From Gracilimonas sp. (GTDB taxonomy: Bacteria; Bacteroidota; Rhodothermia; Balneolales; Balneolaceae), in contig NZ_JAVJQO010000006.1 of assembly GCF_040218225.1 (NCBI RefSeq), positions 611,878 through 675,877 on the forward strand: DNA of 64,000 bases, written 5' to 3'. The notes under the pieces are model-generated. The model searched no databases. It had not been told where the DNA came from and was given only the letters and a program-made list of their open reading frames with translations. The position numbers and the translations under genes were made by a program. Position 1 is the first letter of the stretch. Each line of letters starts with the position of its first letter. Positions 24,201 through 33,620 of this stretch are shown here, in pieces.

Positions 24201-24923
24201 ATGGCATACCCAGAATTAGTAAAACTTGAAGGAAAAGTCAGAGAGACCAGCAAAAAAGCTAACAAAGCTCTCAGGGAAGAATTACGTGTCCCGGCTGTTC
24301 TCTATGGTCCCGATGTTGAAGAGAATATTCACTTTTCCATTGACGAGCTTGAATTAGAGAAAATCTTAAGAAAGCCTCAAACCAAGCTTCAGGAACTCAC
24401 TGTTGAAGGAAAAACGTTCAAAACTCTTCTGAAAAGAACTGAATTTGACCCGGTAACAGACCGTCCGATTCATGCAGATTTTTATGTTCTGGCAGACGAT
24501 CAGAAAGTAACTCTGCGTGTTCCTATTAAGATTTCAGGAAGCGCTAAAGGAGTTGTTGAGAATGGTGGTAGGGTATTCAAACCTATGAACTTTGTTCGTA
24601 TCCGAGTACTACCCGCCGATATTCCTGCTGAATTTGAAATAGATATTTCTCCACTTGAAATCGGACAGTCTTTCCATATTTCTGATTTGGAACTGGAAGG
24701 CATTATTCCTTTGGATGATCTAAGCCGAACCATCGTAACCATTCGTCCTCCGAAAGGTGCCGACTTCCTCGAAAATCTTGTGGCGGGTGTTACCGACGAG
24801 ACCGAAGAAGAAGTTGTTGCTGAAGGTGAAGAAGTGGCCGAAGGCGAAGAACTTGCTGAAGGTGAAGAAGCGCCTGAAGGTGAAGAAGGAGATGAGTCTT
24901 CTGAAGATAAAACAGAAGAATAA
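24201..24923 (+). CDS. rplY: 50S ribosomal protein L25 (CTC form) with acidic tail
   Basis: 240 residues. The N-terminal L25 domain (about 1-95, LEGKVRETSKKANKALREEL and VLYGPDVEENIHFSIDEL) binds 5S rRNA. The C-terminal TL5/CTC beta domain (about 100-185, including GVVENGGRVFKPMNFVRIRV) follows. The last 45 residues are a low-complexity acidic tail built of repeated EGEE units, as in many CTC-type proteins but longer than usual. It lies between prs and pth in the same direction. Confidence 0.93.
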   Translation: MAYPELVKLEGKVRETSKKANKALREELRVPAVLYGPDVEENIHFSIDELELEKILRKPQTKLQELTVEGKTFKTLLKRTEFDPVTDRPIHADFYVLADDQKVTLRVPIKISGSAKGVVENGGRVFKPMNFVRIRVLPADIPAEFEIDISPLEIGQSFHISDLELEGIIPLDDLSRTIVTIRPPKGADFLENLVAGVTDETEEEVVAEGEEVAEGEELAEGEEAPEGEEGDESSEDKTEE

Positions 24924-24967
24924 TTCTTTTTTGATTCCCGAGAATGGCAACGTGATCCCTGCTTGAT

Positions 24968-25525
24968 ATGTCCCTTATTATTGGATTAGGAAATATCGGG
25001 CAAGAATATGAGGGGACACGTCACAACATCGGGTTTGAAATTGTTGATGCGATAGCTGAAACTCTTTCTACTACATTTAGGCCTGGAAACGGGCCTTTTG
25101 TGGTTGCAGAAGGCAGGCATCGCGGGCGGAATGTTGTGCTTATAAAGCCTAACACTTATATGAATAAAAGTGGAGTCGCGGTACGAAAAGCACTTTCCGA
25201 GTACAAAACAGACATAAAAAACTGCCTTATTGTTTATGATGATCTTAACCTTGATGTCGGTGATGTCCGGTTAAGGCCACAAGGCAGCGCCGGTGGGCAT
25301 AATGGAATAGCCAACATCATAGAGATGCTTGGAACCCGAGAATTTCCCCGGCTTCGGTTTGGCATAGGGAATAACTTCCCAAAAGGCCGGCAGGTTGATT
25401 TTGTGCTATCGCCTTTCAACAACTCAGATCAAAAATATTTAGAAGAGGGCATTCAAAAAGCCCATGATGCTTGTCTATGTTTTGCACGGGAAGGCATCGC
25501 AAAAACCATGAACAACTTTAATTAA
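24968..25525 (+). CDS. pth: peptidyl-tRNA hydrolase
   Basis: Frees tRNA from prematurely released peptidyl-tRNA. 185 residues, the standard size. GLGNIGQEYEGTRHNIGFEI holds the catalytic His19 and Asn20, NTYMNKSGVAV the substrate-binding Asn, and VYDDLNLDVGDVRLRPQGSA the conserved Asp and Arg. All key residues are present. It lies 44 bases after rplY and 60 before the pyrophosphatase gene; the three upstream genes form a conserved translation/nucleotide cluster. Confidence 0.95.
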   Translation: MSLIIGLGNIGQEYEGTRHNIGFEIVDAIAETLSTTFRPGNGPFVVAEGRHRGRNVVLIKPNTYMNKSGVAVRKALSEYKTDIKNCLIVYDDLNLDVGDVRLRPQGSAGGHNGIANIIEMLGTREFPRLRFGIGNNFPKGRQVDFVLSPFNNSDQKYLEEGIQKAHDACLCFAREGIAKTMNNFN

Positions 25526-25585
25526 TGAATGTTGACTGAAGCTACCCTTCAGCACATTGAACTTAAACTAACGTAACGGGAAACA

Positions 25586-27769
25586 ATGCATACTTTAGTC
25601 TATCTAATACCGGTGGCAGGGGTGCTCGCACTTTTGTACACTGCATTTAAATCTTCCTGGGTATCTAAACAAGATATCGGGACCGAGAAAATGGAACGCA
25701 TCAGCAAGCACATTGCGAGCGGAGCCATGGCCTTCCTTAAAGCTGAATACAAAGTACTAGCTATCTTTGTAGCTGTTGTAGCTGTAATTCTTGCTATCAG
25801 TGCCGATCCAACTACATCCAGCTGGATGGTTGCCATCTCTTTTGTAATTGGTGCTCTTTGCTCTGGCCTTGCTGGCTTCATTGGGATGAAAGTAGCTACC
25901 AAAGCTAACGTAAGAACAACAAATGCTGCTCGTACCAGCCTTGGTAAAGGACTTGAAGTTGCTTTCGCTGGCGGTTCTGTAATGGGACTTGGCGTAGTTG
26001 GACTTGGCGTTCTTGGACTTAGCGGATTGTTTATTGGCTTTGGTGAATTATTTGGTCTTGAAGGTCCTGCTGCCGTGAATAAAGTACTCGCTATTGTAAC
26101 CGGATTTTCATTCGGTGCTTCTTCTATTGCTCTTTTTGCGCGTGTTGGCGGCGGTATTTATACCAAAGCTGCTGATGTTGGAGCCGACCTTGTAGGTAAA
26201 GTTGAAGCAGGTATTCCTGAAGATCACCCATTGAACCCCGCTACTATTGCAGATAACGTTGGTGATAATGTTGGTGATGTTGCCGGTATGGGCGCTGACC
26301 TTTTTGAGTCTTATGTAGGCTCTATTATTGGTACGATGGTACTCGGTGCTGCTTTCATGACCATCCCTGAGTGGAGCGATAATTTCAATGGACTTTCTGC
26401 TGTATTGCTTCCATTAGTTCTTGCAGGAACCGGAATTGTGACTTCTATACTCGGAACCTTCTTTGTACGAGTTAAAGAAGGTGGTAATCCACAAACTGCA
26501 CTTAATATTGGTGAATTTGCATCTGCAGCTGTAATGCTGGTTGCTTCTTTCTTCATTATCCAATGGATGCTTCCGGCTGAATGGACATTTGCCGGCCAGA
26601 CGCTCACCTCTCTTGGTGTTTTCTGGGCTACTATTTTTGGACTTGCTGCCGGTCTTTTGATTGGCTTGATTACCGAGCACTACACCGGAACTGGTACAAA
26701 ACCGGTTTGGTCTATTGTGAAGCAATCTGTAACCGGATCGGCTACAAATATCATAGCAGGTTTAGGTGTTGGTATGATCTCAACAGCTATCCCGATTATC
26801 ATTATCGCCGTTGCTATTATTGGTGCCTACCACTTTGCCGGTCTTTACGGTATCGCGATTGCAGCTGTTGGAATGCTTTCAAATACTGGTATTCAGTTAG
26901 CCGTTGATGCTTATGGCCCTATTTCTGATAACGCAGGCGGTATTGCTGAGATGGCTGAACTTGAGCCGGAAGTACGTGAGCGTACGGATAAGCTTGATGC
27001 TGTTGGTAACACCACTGCTGCTATCGGTAAAGGTTTTGCTATTGGTTCTGCTGCTCTTACTGCTCTTGCACTTTTTGCTGCTTTCATTACTGCATACAAC
27101 GCAACACATGAAGTTCAGTTGACAGGTATTGACGTAACCCGTCCTACCGTGATGGCTTCTCTTTTTGTTGGAGCAATGCTTCCTTTCCTATTTTCTGCTC
27201 TTTCTATGCAGGCCGTAGGTCGTGCAGCGATGAGTATGATTGAAGAAGTTCGACGTCAGTTTGCTGATATCCCTGAGCTTAAATTGGCACTGAGTGCAAT
27301 GAATAGAAATGAAGGTAAGAAACTTGCTGACTGGTCAGACGAAGATCGCGCAACGTTCGAAGCTGCAGACGGTAAAGCTGAATATGAAAAATGTGTTGAG
27401 ATTTCAACATCTGCTTCTATCCGTGAGATGGTTCTTCCGGGACTGCTTGCTGTTATTGTTCCCGTACTCTTCGGTTTTATTGGCGGACCTGAAATGTTAG
27501 GTGGTCTTCTTGCAGGTGTGACTTCTGCAGGTGTACTTATGGCGCTCTTCCAGTCTAACGCTGGTGGTGCATGGGATAACGCCAAGAAGATGATTGAAGA
27601 AGGCGTAACCATCGACGGTGTTGAGTATGGTAAAGGTTCTGAGCCTCACAAAGCTGGTGTTGTTGGAGATACCGTAGGTGATCCTTTCAAGGATACTTCC
27701 GGACCTTCTCTGAACATTCTGCTCAAGCTGATGTCTGTAGTTGCACTTGTTATTGCAACAATGATTTAA
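25586..27769 (+). CDS. hppA: membrane-bound ion-pumping pyrophosphatase
   Basis: 727 residues with about 16 membrane helices. The pyrophosphate site motifs are [20 protein letters not shown] and [20 protein letters not shown], repeated by [20 protein letters not shown] and the C-terminal [20 protein letters not shown]. Near residue 472-478 GNTTAA has alanine where potassium-independent enzymes have lysine, so this is a K+-dependent enzyme; it may pump Na+, H+ or both. It would use PPi from biosynthesis to energise the inner membrane. A strong terminator follows. The overlapping reading frames on both strands are side effects of its codon usage. Confidence 0.95.
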   Translation: MHTLVYLIPVAGVLALLYTAFKSSWVSKQDIGTEKMERISKHIASGAMAFLKAEYKVLAIFVAVVAVILAISADPTTSSWMVAISFVIGALCSGLAGFIGMKVATKANVRTTNAARTSLGKGLEVAFAGGSVMGLGVVGLGVLGLSGLFIGFGELFGLEGPAAVNKVLAIVTGFSFGASSIALFARVGGGIYTKAADVGADLVGKVEAGIPEDHPLNPATIADNVGDNVGDVAGMGADLFESYVGSIIGTMVLGAAFMTIPEWSDNFNGLSAVLLPLVLAGTGIVTSILGTFFVRVKEGGNPQTALNIGEFASAAVMLVASFFIIQWMLPAEWTFAGQTLTSLGVFWATIFGLAAGLLIGLITEHYTGTGTKPVWSIVKQSVTGSATNIIAGLGVGMISTAIPIIIIAVAIIGAYHFAGLYGIAIAAVGMLSNTGIQLAVDAYGPISDNAGGIAEMAELEPEVRERTDKLDAVGNTTAAIGKGFAIGSAALTALALFAAFITAYNATHEVQLTGIDVTRPTVMASLFVGAMLPFLFSALSMQAVGRAAMSMIEEVRRQFADIPELKLALSAMNRNEGKKLADWSDEDRATFEAADGKAEYEKCVEISTSASIREMVLPGLLAVIVPVLFGFIGGPEMLGGLLAGVTSAGVLMALFQSNAGGAWDNAKKMIEEGVTIDGVEYGKGSEPHKAGVVGDTVGDPFKDTSGPSLNILLKLMSVVALVIATMI

Positions 27770-27790
27770 GCTTAAAAAGCACGTATTTTT

Positions 27791-27824
27791 AAAGCCCTGA
27801 TGATTGATCATCGGGGCTTTTTTG
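27791..27824 (+). terminator. rho-independent terminator after hppA
   Basis: AAAGCCCTGATGA (27791-27803) pairs with TCATCGGGGCTTT (27808-27820) with one G.U pair and a 4-base loop TTGA, followed by a T-run. It lies 21 bases after the hppA stop. Confidence 0.85.
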
Positions 27825-27837
27825 TTTTATATACTTT

Positions 27838-27915
27838 GTTATGCTGAACTTGATTCAGCATCTTTAACTGATAACTCTTTAACCTAGTCAGATCCTGAAA
27901 CTTGTTCAGGATGAC
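27838..27915. repeat. GTCAT...ATGAC-bounded intergenic element, copy 3
   Basis: The left end TATGCTGAACTTGATTCAGCATCT and the right end, in reverse complement GTCATCCTGAACAAGTTTCAGGATCTG, correspond word for word. Each end also holds its own small palindrome (GCTGAA...TTCAGC; CCTGAA...TTCAGG). It separates hppA from the next gene. Confidence 0.65.
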
Positions 27916-27929
27916 TTAACAGTTTTATT

Positions 27930-28601
27930 ATGCCAAATACCGACATCTTCAAGCTCTTCTTTCATCACGACCAACGACTGGATAAACTCGCTGAGAGAAA
28001 TACCCGAGAGAATCCCCAGAAAATGGAATCCACATTGGAAGATTTCATGACGCCAGACCCAACCTACTCTAAGTTCTATCTTACCGGAACCGATTTGAAA
28101 AATGAGCGCTTTGGACTGAACCTGCTTGAAGGATATGAGAAAATCATCGGCGCATTGGAAAAAGCTTTTGAAAACAGAAACATATTCACCGCAGAGAGCA
28201 AACAAGATTCTATCTCCGGTGCCATTGAAAGTTTAGAGTTGGGTAAAGTATTTGTTCTTACCAGTAAAGATGAGATTGAACTGGATATAGAAAGCCTGCA
28301 CATAGATGTCAATTCAAACGTAGGCCACCTGAAAGAAGAGTTGAAGAAAGCCCTGGAAGAAGGCTTCATAGTTGTATATAAAGAACAAGCTAAGGATGGC
28401 TTTGATTTGCACATTTTCTCCAAAAAGAATGTGTACACCAATATGTTTTATCCATTGCAGGAATTAGTTCCTGATACCTTTAGATTCTTTAGCATCAATG
28501 GAAAGAAGTTCAGATCAGAGCGACACTTCTATTTCGAAACATGGACTCTCGATAAACCTCCTCACGGATTTGAAGAGGTTTTTGAGCAGTCAGTTCTATA
28601 A
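27930..28601 (+). CDS. uncharacterised 223-residue protein
   Basis: I do not recognise this protein. It is soluble, with no signal peptide or membrane segment. Features: MPNTDIFKLFFHHDQRLDKL at the start, alternating helices and strands in the middle (GYEKIIGALEKAFENRN, SISGAIESLELGKVFVLTS), and a C-terminal part rich in aromatics (YTNMFYPLQELVPDTF, RFFSINGKKFRSERHFYFET). Codon use matches its neighbours, so it is probably a real, old gene. It starts 15 bases after a repeat element, which may contribute its promoter. It is convergent with the large amidohydrolase gene. Confidence 0.65.
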   Translation: MPNTDIFKLFFHHDQRLDKLAERNTRENPQKMESTLEDFMTPDPTYSKFYLTGTDLKNERFGLNLLEGYEKIIGALEKAFENRNIFTAESKQDSISGAIESLELGKVFVLTSKDEIELDIESLHIDVNSNVGHLKEELKKALEEGFIVVYKEQAKDGFDLHIFSKKNVYTNMFYPLQELVPDTFRFFSINGKKFRSERHFYFETWTLDKPPHGFEEVFEQSVL

Positions 28602-28619
28602 TTCTTAAATAATTAGCCG

Positions 28620-31600
28620 TTAACGATCCACTCCGGGCACATTAACCGGCTCATTGTTTTGCCACCAGAAAGTTGGAAGTTCTTTCTGATCAGGAAACAC
28701 CTCATCCAGCGTTTCCGCCTCATACATATACCCATTTTTCATGATATGTGAAATATCCGCGGTATTCCGGATGTTATCCAATGGGTTACTGTTCAGAATC
28801 ACAAGGTCGGCCAGTTTTCCTACTTCAATAGATCCTAAATCCTGATCCAGCCCAATTCCATCAGCTCCCTGAATAGTGGCTACTTTCAGGATGTCATGCT
28901 CGGAAATTCCACCGGCTTGCATCGCCCAAAGTTCCCAATGGTACCCAAGTCCCTGCAGCTGACCATGGCTTCCAACCCCGGCACGTCCGCCCGCTTCAAC
29001 CAAATCTTTAACAAAAACAGCCTGCTCCTCAAATACATGCTCCTCTTCCATAAACCATCCTGCATTCCGGCGGCGGGTCCGCTCGTCCAGATTTTGATGA
29101 GGCATGAACCGCTGAAGCTTCGGCTCATCATGTGGCCGTTCAATAGCATAAAAGTAATTTTCAGCCCACGGTCCGCCATAAGCAACCAGTAATGTGGGGG
29201 TATAAACGGTTCTGGAAAAAGAAACCAGATCAATTACATCCTTATAAAGCGGAAATACAGGGAAGGAGTGCTCATGTCCCGGATACCCATCAATTACCTG
29301 CGTGAGGTTTTCCTTGAAATCGAGTGAACCTTCCGTAGTAGGCATCAACTCCTGCTCTTTGGCTGCCTGAATGATCCATTGACGTTGCTCACGGTTTCCT
29401 GCTCCATACATCTTAATGGTTTTGGTATCATAATATTTGCTATATCGCATCAATACTTCTCGGGCGTGATCCAAGTCACTGATATCTTCACTGCTGAAAA
29501 CCCCGGGACCGGTTGAATAAACCCGCGGACCCAGCAATTTACCGGCATGTACTAAATCCTGATAAGTTAAAACATCCGTAGTTGCTGTTTGAGGATCACG
29601 GGTTGTGATAACTCCATATGCAAGGTTCGTCAGGTACGACCAAAACTCACCACGGTGCAAGTTCACCGGATGCCGGAAATGAGCATGCGTATCCACAAAT
29701 CCGGGAATAATGGTCTTGCCATTCATTTCCATGATTTCAGTACCCTCCGGGATAGTAACTTCTCCCTGATTGCCAACCCCAATAATCCGGTTATCCTGAA
29801 TAACCAAATCGGCATTCTCAATAATTTCGTCTCCATTCATAGTGATGAGTCTGGCTCCGCGAAGCACAAGGGTTCCTTCCGGAATATCACGGTCAGCCAT
29901 TACGGAAATTTCAATTTCCTGTGGTTGATAACCTTTGTCTTCTTCTTTCTCCTCTTCCTCTTCTTCACCAGATTCTTCTTCGGAGTCGGCCTCTTCACTT
30001 TCGTCTTCTACCTTTTGCTCTTCCATTTCTTTGGCAGCTTTTACACTGTCTTCATAGGCCTGCTCGTCATTAAAATCATAAATCACATGTGCATTACCAA
30101 TCGACCAGTGCACGCGATTGGCATCCCAACTCCAGGCGGGGAATTGACCACCAATATCTGTAAGCTGTTTACTCGGAAATTGGCTGGATGAACCTCCCAC
30201 ACGTATCTCCGGTGCTTCTCCTCCTACCTTAGGTACTGTCACTACAAAAAGATCGCTGCGAACCTGAGCAAGTGCCTGATCTCCTTCCGGAGCCATTCTG
30301 ATCCAGGATGCATTTCCTCCACCGCTTCGGGATACCTCCAAAATTTCTTTTTCATCCGTTCCATCCCATCGAATGGACGACAGACCTCCCCAACTGGAAA
30401 GATAAATCCGGTCAGAACCTTTCACAAAGTGTGGATTCCCTCTGTTATTTGTGTAAGTGATGAAATTATTTTCGCTCCCATCAGCATCAATCCAGATTAA
30501 ATCGCTGGTTCCCTGAAAGGCTGTTCTTCGGGTGGCGTTACGGAAATCCTGAGGCTGTCCTTTTATCAATACAATGCGGGTTCCGTCATTATTCCATACC
30601 GGATCCTGGAAAACTCCTTCTTCTTCATTCAACTGCTGAAGACGACGACCATTCGGGCGAACCTTGTAAACTTTTCCAGATTCCGGCGTCCAGGTCACAA
30701 AAGCGATCCATTCGCCATTGGGAGACCATACAGGTTGAGCCTGAGTTTCATCCAAATCCACAAGCTTTTTCGGCTCTCCATCAGGCAGCACCATCGTATA
30801 TATTTCATTCAAAGCAGTAAAAGCAATCTTCTTACCATCCGGCGATGGCACTGCATCCCGGATCTGGGTTATTTCAAACTTTGGTGTGTCTTCTATTGGG
30901 TAATCAAAATCCAGTTCCGAACCAAGCTCTATGGTTGATTTTACAGAGAATGGAATCTCAACTGCATCACCTCCATTAATCGGAAGTTTCCAGATTTTAC
31001 CGCCATAAGAAGCTATCACAAATTTATTATCAGGGGTGAATGACATTCCAGGAAGTACATCACGTGAAGCCCTTGATTCTTGGTCATCATGCTGAACCGG
31101 GTAGGCCAGCCAGCTTTCGTCGCCAGTTGTTAAATCGCGTTTTACCAATCCGGTATATTCATCATGCCGTGTTCCGTACACCAGCCATTTTCCATCACTT
31201 GAAAGTGTGGGGCGGAATGAAGACCCATACCGGTCTGATTGAACTGTAATTTCTCCTGTTTCGCGGTCGTAAGTTGCAATCTGATATTGCGGCATACTAG
31301 CATTGTAATTCCATGTTCCAAATCTTCGGGAGAACCACACATATCGATCATCAGCACCAAAAGCGCCTTCCAGCATCCTAAGGTTACCAGGTTCATCGGT
31401 CAAAGCCACACCAGAGCCACCATCGATATGGTACATCCAAATCTTATGATTACCGGGATCATCTTTAGAGGCAATTACATATTTCCCATCCGGCATCCAT
31501 TCCGGGGATTGATACTCATTATCTTTTCCTTTTGTAAGCTGCTCTTTTTCTTCTGTTTCCAGGTCATAAATCCAGACACCCTCTCCACCAGATGCATCAG

Positions 31601-31958
31601 AGATGAAAGCTATTTTCTTCCCGTCAGGACTGAACCGCGGCTGACTGTCAAACTGCATGCCCTCAGTAATTTGTACAGCTTCTCCCCCTTCCATTGGAAT
31701 AGTGTAGAGATCACCGAGATAATCAAATACTATGGTTTTCCCATCCGGACTCACATCCAGTGCTATCCAGGAACCTTCATTCAGATCAAAAGAAAATTCA
31801 CGGCCGGGTTCCAGTGGAAGATCGTTTTTCTTTTCTTCTTCCGTACTATCTGCATCGGCCTCCCCATCCTGGGCAGCAGAAAGCTGTGGCAAAAAGACTG
31901 CAATCAGAACCACAAATAAGGATTTTATCCATTTGTTAAAAAACATGTGCTTTTCCAT
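28620..31958 (-). CDS. periplasmic TolB-propeller/amidohydrolase fusion protein
   Basis: 1112 residues. A signal peptide (about 1-29, SLFVVLIAVFLPQLSAAQ) is followed by an acidic linker. A long propeller follows (about 60-620) built of TolB/PD40 repeats such as SPDGKTIVFDYLGDLYTI, FSPDGKKIAFISDASGG and SPDGKKIAFTALNEIYTM. An acidic coiled stretch (about 655-690, EEQKVEDESEEADSEEES) leads to an amidohydrolase-like metal-dependent domain (about 700-1090), with GFVDTHAHFRHP (HxH), YPGHEHSFPVFP and GVGSHGQLQGLG histidines, ending IEVGKLADLVILNSNPLDNI. It probably hydrolyses a cyclic amide, peptide or xenobiotic in the periplasm. Transcribed alone, with a repeat-rich 374-bp spacer upstream. Confidence 0.85.
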   Translation of the reverse strand: MEKHMFFNKWIKSLFVVLIAVFLPQLSAAQDGEADADSTEEEKKNDLPLEPGREFSFDLNEGSWIALDVSPDGKTIVFDYLGDLYTIPMEGGEAVQITEGMQFDSQPRFSPDGKKIAFISDASGGEGVWIYDLETEEKEQLTKGKDNEYQSPEWMPDGKYVIASKDDPGNHKIWMYHIDGGSGVALTDEPGNLRMLEGAFGADDRYVWFSRRFGTWNYNASMPQYQIATYDRETGEITVQSDRYGSSFRPTLSSDGKWLVYGTRHDEYTGLVKRDLTTGDESWLAYPVQHDDQESRASRDVLPGMSFTPDNKFVIASYGGKIWKLPINGGDAVEIPFSVKSTIELGSELDFDYPIEDTPKFEITQIRDAVPSPDGKKIAFTALNEIYTMVLPDGEPKKLVDLDETQAQPVWSPNGEWIAFVTWTPESGKVYKVRPNGRRLQQLNEEEGVFQDPVWNNDGTRIVLIKGQPQDFRNATRRTAFQGTSDLIWIDADGSENNFITYTNNRGNPHFVKGSDRIYLSSWGGLSSIRWDGTDEKEILEVSRSGGGNASWIRMAPEGDQALAQVRSDLFVVTVPKVGGEAPEIRVGGSSSQFPSKQLTDIGGQFPAWSWDANRVHWSIGNAHVIYDFNDEQAYEDSVKAAKEMEEQKVEDESEEADSEEESGEEEEEEKEEDKGYQPQEIEISVMADRDIPEGTLVLRGARLITMNGDEIIENADLVIQDNRIIGVGNQGEVTIPEGTEIMEMNGKTIIPGFVDTHAHFRHPVNLHRGEFWSYLTNLAYGVITTRDPQTATTDVLTYQDLVHAGKLLGPRVYSTGPGVFSSEDISDLDHAREVLMRYSKYYDTKTIKMYGAGNREQRQWIIQAAKEQELMPTTEGSLDFKENLTQVIDGYPGHEHSFPVFPLYKDVIDLVSFSRTVYTPTLLVAYGGPWAENYFYAIERPHDEPKLQRFMPHQNLDERTRRRNAGWFMEEEHVFEEQAVFVKDLVEAGGRAGVGSHGQLQGLGYHWELWAMQAGGISEHDILKVATIQGADGIGLDQDLGSIEVGKLADLVILNSNPLDNIRNTADISHIMKNGYMYEAETLDEVFPDQKELPTFWWQNNEPVNVPGVDR

Positions 31959-32147
31959 AGTATGTATACTTTTTGGTTAGAGATGAGAAGCTAAAAAATT
32001 TGACGAATCAGCCCAATCGTTTTACAAGTATATACAAGTGTGGTTCTGCTTTTGCCACTAAAACACGAAAGCGCAAGAAGAAGTTATTATCTGATTTCGA
32101 ATAAAAAAATTGAGACTTCCTCTACTTTGTGTATCGGTAAGTAAGTT

Positions 32148-32255
32148 GTCACCCTGAACTTGTTTCAGGGTCTGAGAAGAGTGATTTTCTGATCGCGGCA
32201 AGCTTCTTCGCTAACACCTCGTCCTTTTCAGATGCTGAATCAAGTTCAGCATGAC
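32148..32255. repeat. GTCAT...ATGAC-bounded intergenic element, copy 4
   Basis: The left end is GTCACCCTGAACTTGTTTCAGGGTCTGAGAAG. The right end in reverse complement is GTCATGCTGAACTTGATTCAGCATCTGAAAAGG. The two agree at most positions over more than 30 bases. Each end is itself a hairpin. Confidence 0.7.
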
Positions 32256-32308
32256 GACCTGTTAGCTCTTCCAGTCATTTCGAATAAAACATTGGGTTTC
32301 AGAAATGT

Positions 32309-32316
32309 TATCTTCA
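32309..32316 (+). promoter_or_regulatory. candidate -7 box TATCTTCA upstream of pyrF
   Basis: TATCTTCA followed by CCAAAAA, identical over 15 bases to the box before the ALDH gene. TTG at 32292-32294 lies upstream. It lies 16 bases before the pyrF ATG, so the leader would be very short. Confidence 0.35.
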
Positions 32317-32332
32317 CCAAAAATTTTATGGC

Positions 32333-33172
32333 ATGACATTTACAGAAAAACTTAGAGCCTCGATAAAAGAAACCGGCTCTACCTTATGTGTAGGACTTGA
32401 TCCAAACCTTGACCTTCTTCCTCAGCCTGTTAAACGGCAATATGAGTCTACTGAGGAACGGGTTACCTATTTCTGTAAACTGGTTATTGATTATACAGCT
32501 GAACATGCTGCGGCTTTCAAACCTAATCTCGCTTTCTTTGAAGCTCTGGGGGCAAACGGGCTGGCTGTACTTGAAGAAGTGATTAATCATATTCCAGAAA
32601 ATAAAATCGTTATAGCTGATGCGAAAAGAGGCGATATCAGTTCTACAGCCGACCACTACAAAAAAGCCTATTTTGATGAATTCAATGCAGATGCCATCAC
32701 CATTAATCCGCTGATGGGTTTTGAAACGCTGGAGGCGTTTTCCAAAGATGAAACAAAAGGCATGTATGTACTCACACTAACCTCTAACTCTGGAGCCTCA
32801 GACTTCCTCAAGCAGCCCTTTAAGAATTTTGACTCCATGTCGGAATATATTGCTGATCAGTTAGCCAAAAAGTCTCGTTTTTCAGACACTCATTTGGGTA
32901 TGGTGATTGGGGCCACACAAGCTGAAGAAGCTTCCTCCGTTTTAAAATATCATCCCGAAGGAGCTTTACTGATCCCGGGAATTGGTGCACAGGGCGGGTC
33001 GGTATCAGAGCTCGAAAAAGCATTAAAAAGTCATGAAGGCATCCCGCTAATCAACTCCAGTCGCGGAATTATTTATGCAGGAAAAGATGAAGGAGACTGG
33101 CCAACTTATGTCGCCGAACAAGCCAAATCGATGAAACAGAAATTAAGTTCGATCACAAAGAAGTATGTCTAA
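32333..33172 (+). CDS. pyrF: orotidine 5'-phosphate decarboxylase (type 2)
   Basis: Makes UMP from OMP, the last step of pyrimidine synthesis. 279 residues, the size of the long (type 2) PyrF group. [13 protein letters not shown] begins the barrel, [20 protein letters not shown] carries the catalytic Lys-Asp network (DAKRGD), and [10 protein letters not shown] plus [15 protein letters not shown] form the phosphate site. It overlaps rnhA by 8 bases. No other pyr gene is near, so pyrimidine genes are scattered in this genome. Confidence 0.95.
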   Translation: MTFTEKLRASIKETGSTLCVGLDPNLDLLPQPVKRQYESTEERVTYFCKLVIDYTAEHAAAFKPNLAFFEALGANGLAVLEEVINHIPENKIVIADAKRGDISSTADHYKKAYFDEFNADAITINPLMGFETLEAFSKDETKGMYVLTLTSNSGASDFLKQPFKNFDSMSEYIADQLAKKSRFSDTHLGMVIGATQAEEASSVLKYHPEGALLIPGIGAQGGSVSELEKALKSHEGIPLINSSRGIIYAGKDEGDWPTYVAEQAKSMKQKLSSITKKYV

Positions 33173-33608
33173 AAAACCAGAAGTTATTGTTTACACCGAT
33201 GGAGCCTGTAGTGGAAATCCCGGACCGGGCGGCTGGGGAGCTGTCCTCATTTGGAATGGCAAAGAGAAAGAACTTTCAGGCGGAGATGCTCAAACCACCA
33301 ATAACCGGATGGAGATGCAAGCGGTGATTGAAGCACTCAAAGCTTTAAATAAACCCTGCTTGGTTAAAATCCACAGCGATAGTGCTCTCATTATTAATGC
33401 CTTTACCCAAGGCTGGATTGACAACTGGCAAAAAAAAGGCTGGCGAAAAGCAGACAAAAAGCCAGTTGAAAACAAAGAGCTTTGGCAAGACATGCTGGTG
33501 GCCATGAAGCCTCATGATGTAAAATGGGTAAAGGTAAAAGGCCATGCCGGCATTGAGTTAAATGAAAGGGCAGATCAACTCGCCGTAGCCGAATCGAAAA
33601 AATTTTAA
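33165..33608 (+). CDS. rnhA: ribonuclease HI
   Basis: Degrades the RNA strand of RNA-DNA hybrids. 147 residues, the usual size. The four acidic active-site residues are visible: [19 protein letters not shown] (Asp), [13 protein letters not shown] (Glu), [10 protein letters not shown] (Asp) and [11 protein letters not shown] (Asp). The basic protrusion [20 protein letters not shown] is present, as in E. coli-type enzymes. The start overlaps the end of pyrF by 8 bases, so the pair is coupled. A hairpin lies downstream. Confidence 0.95.
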   Translation: MSKKPEVIVYTDGACSGNPGPGGWGAVLIWNGKEKELSGGDAQTTNNRMEMQAVIEALKALNKPCLVKIHSDSALIINAFTQGWIDNWQKKGWRKADKKPVENKELWQDMLVAMKPHDVKWVKVKGHAGIELNERADQLAVAESKKF

Positions 33609-33620
33609 ATGAAGAATTCT

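Larger units (their letters stand above)
31959..32332. other. 374-bp intergenic region between divergent amidohydrolase and pyrF
   Basis: No convincing gene. It holds a CCACTAAAACACGAAAGCGC word related to the hsp20-dnaK hairpin, a GTCAT...ATGAC element at 32148-32255, and near its right end the TATCTTCACCAAAAA box of pyrF. The promoter of the minus-strand amidohydrolase gene must lie near 31960-32030. Confidence 0.7.

Noticed and set aside
25600..27811. Several open reading frames of 60-120 codons on both strands within the pyrophosphatase gene
   Set aside because: They follow from the strongly biased, hydrophobic coding of hppA; none has a plausible domain, and hppA itself is complete and conserved.
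29589..31919. Plus-strand reading frames of 200 and 226 codons opposite the amidohydrolase gene
   Set aside because: Their products are runs of Phe, Leu and Ser mirroring acidic and Gly-rich codons on the other strand; the minus-strand protein has clear propeller and hydrolase motifs.
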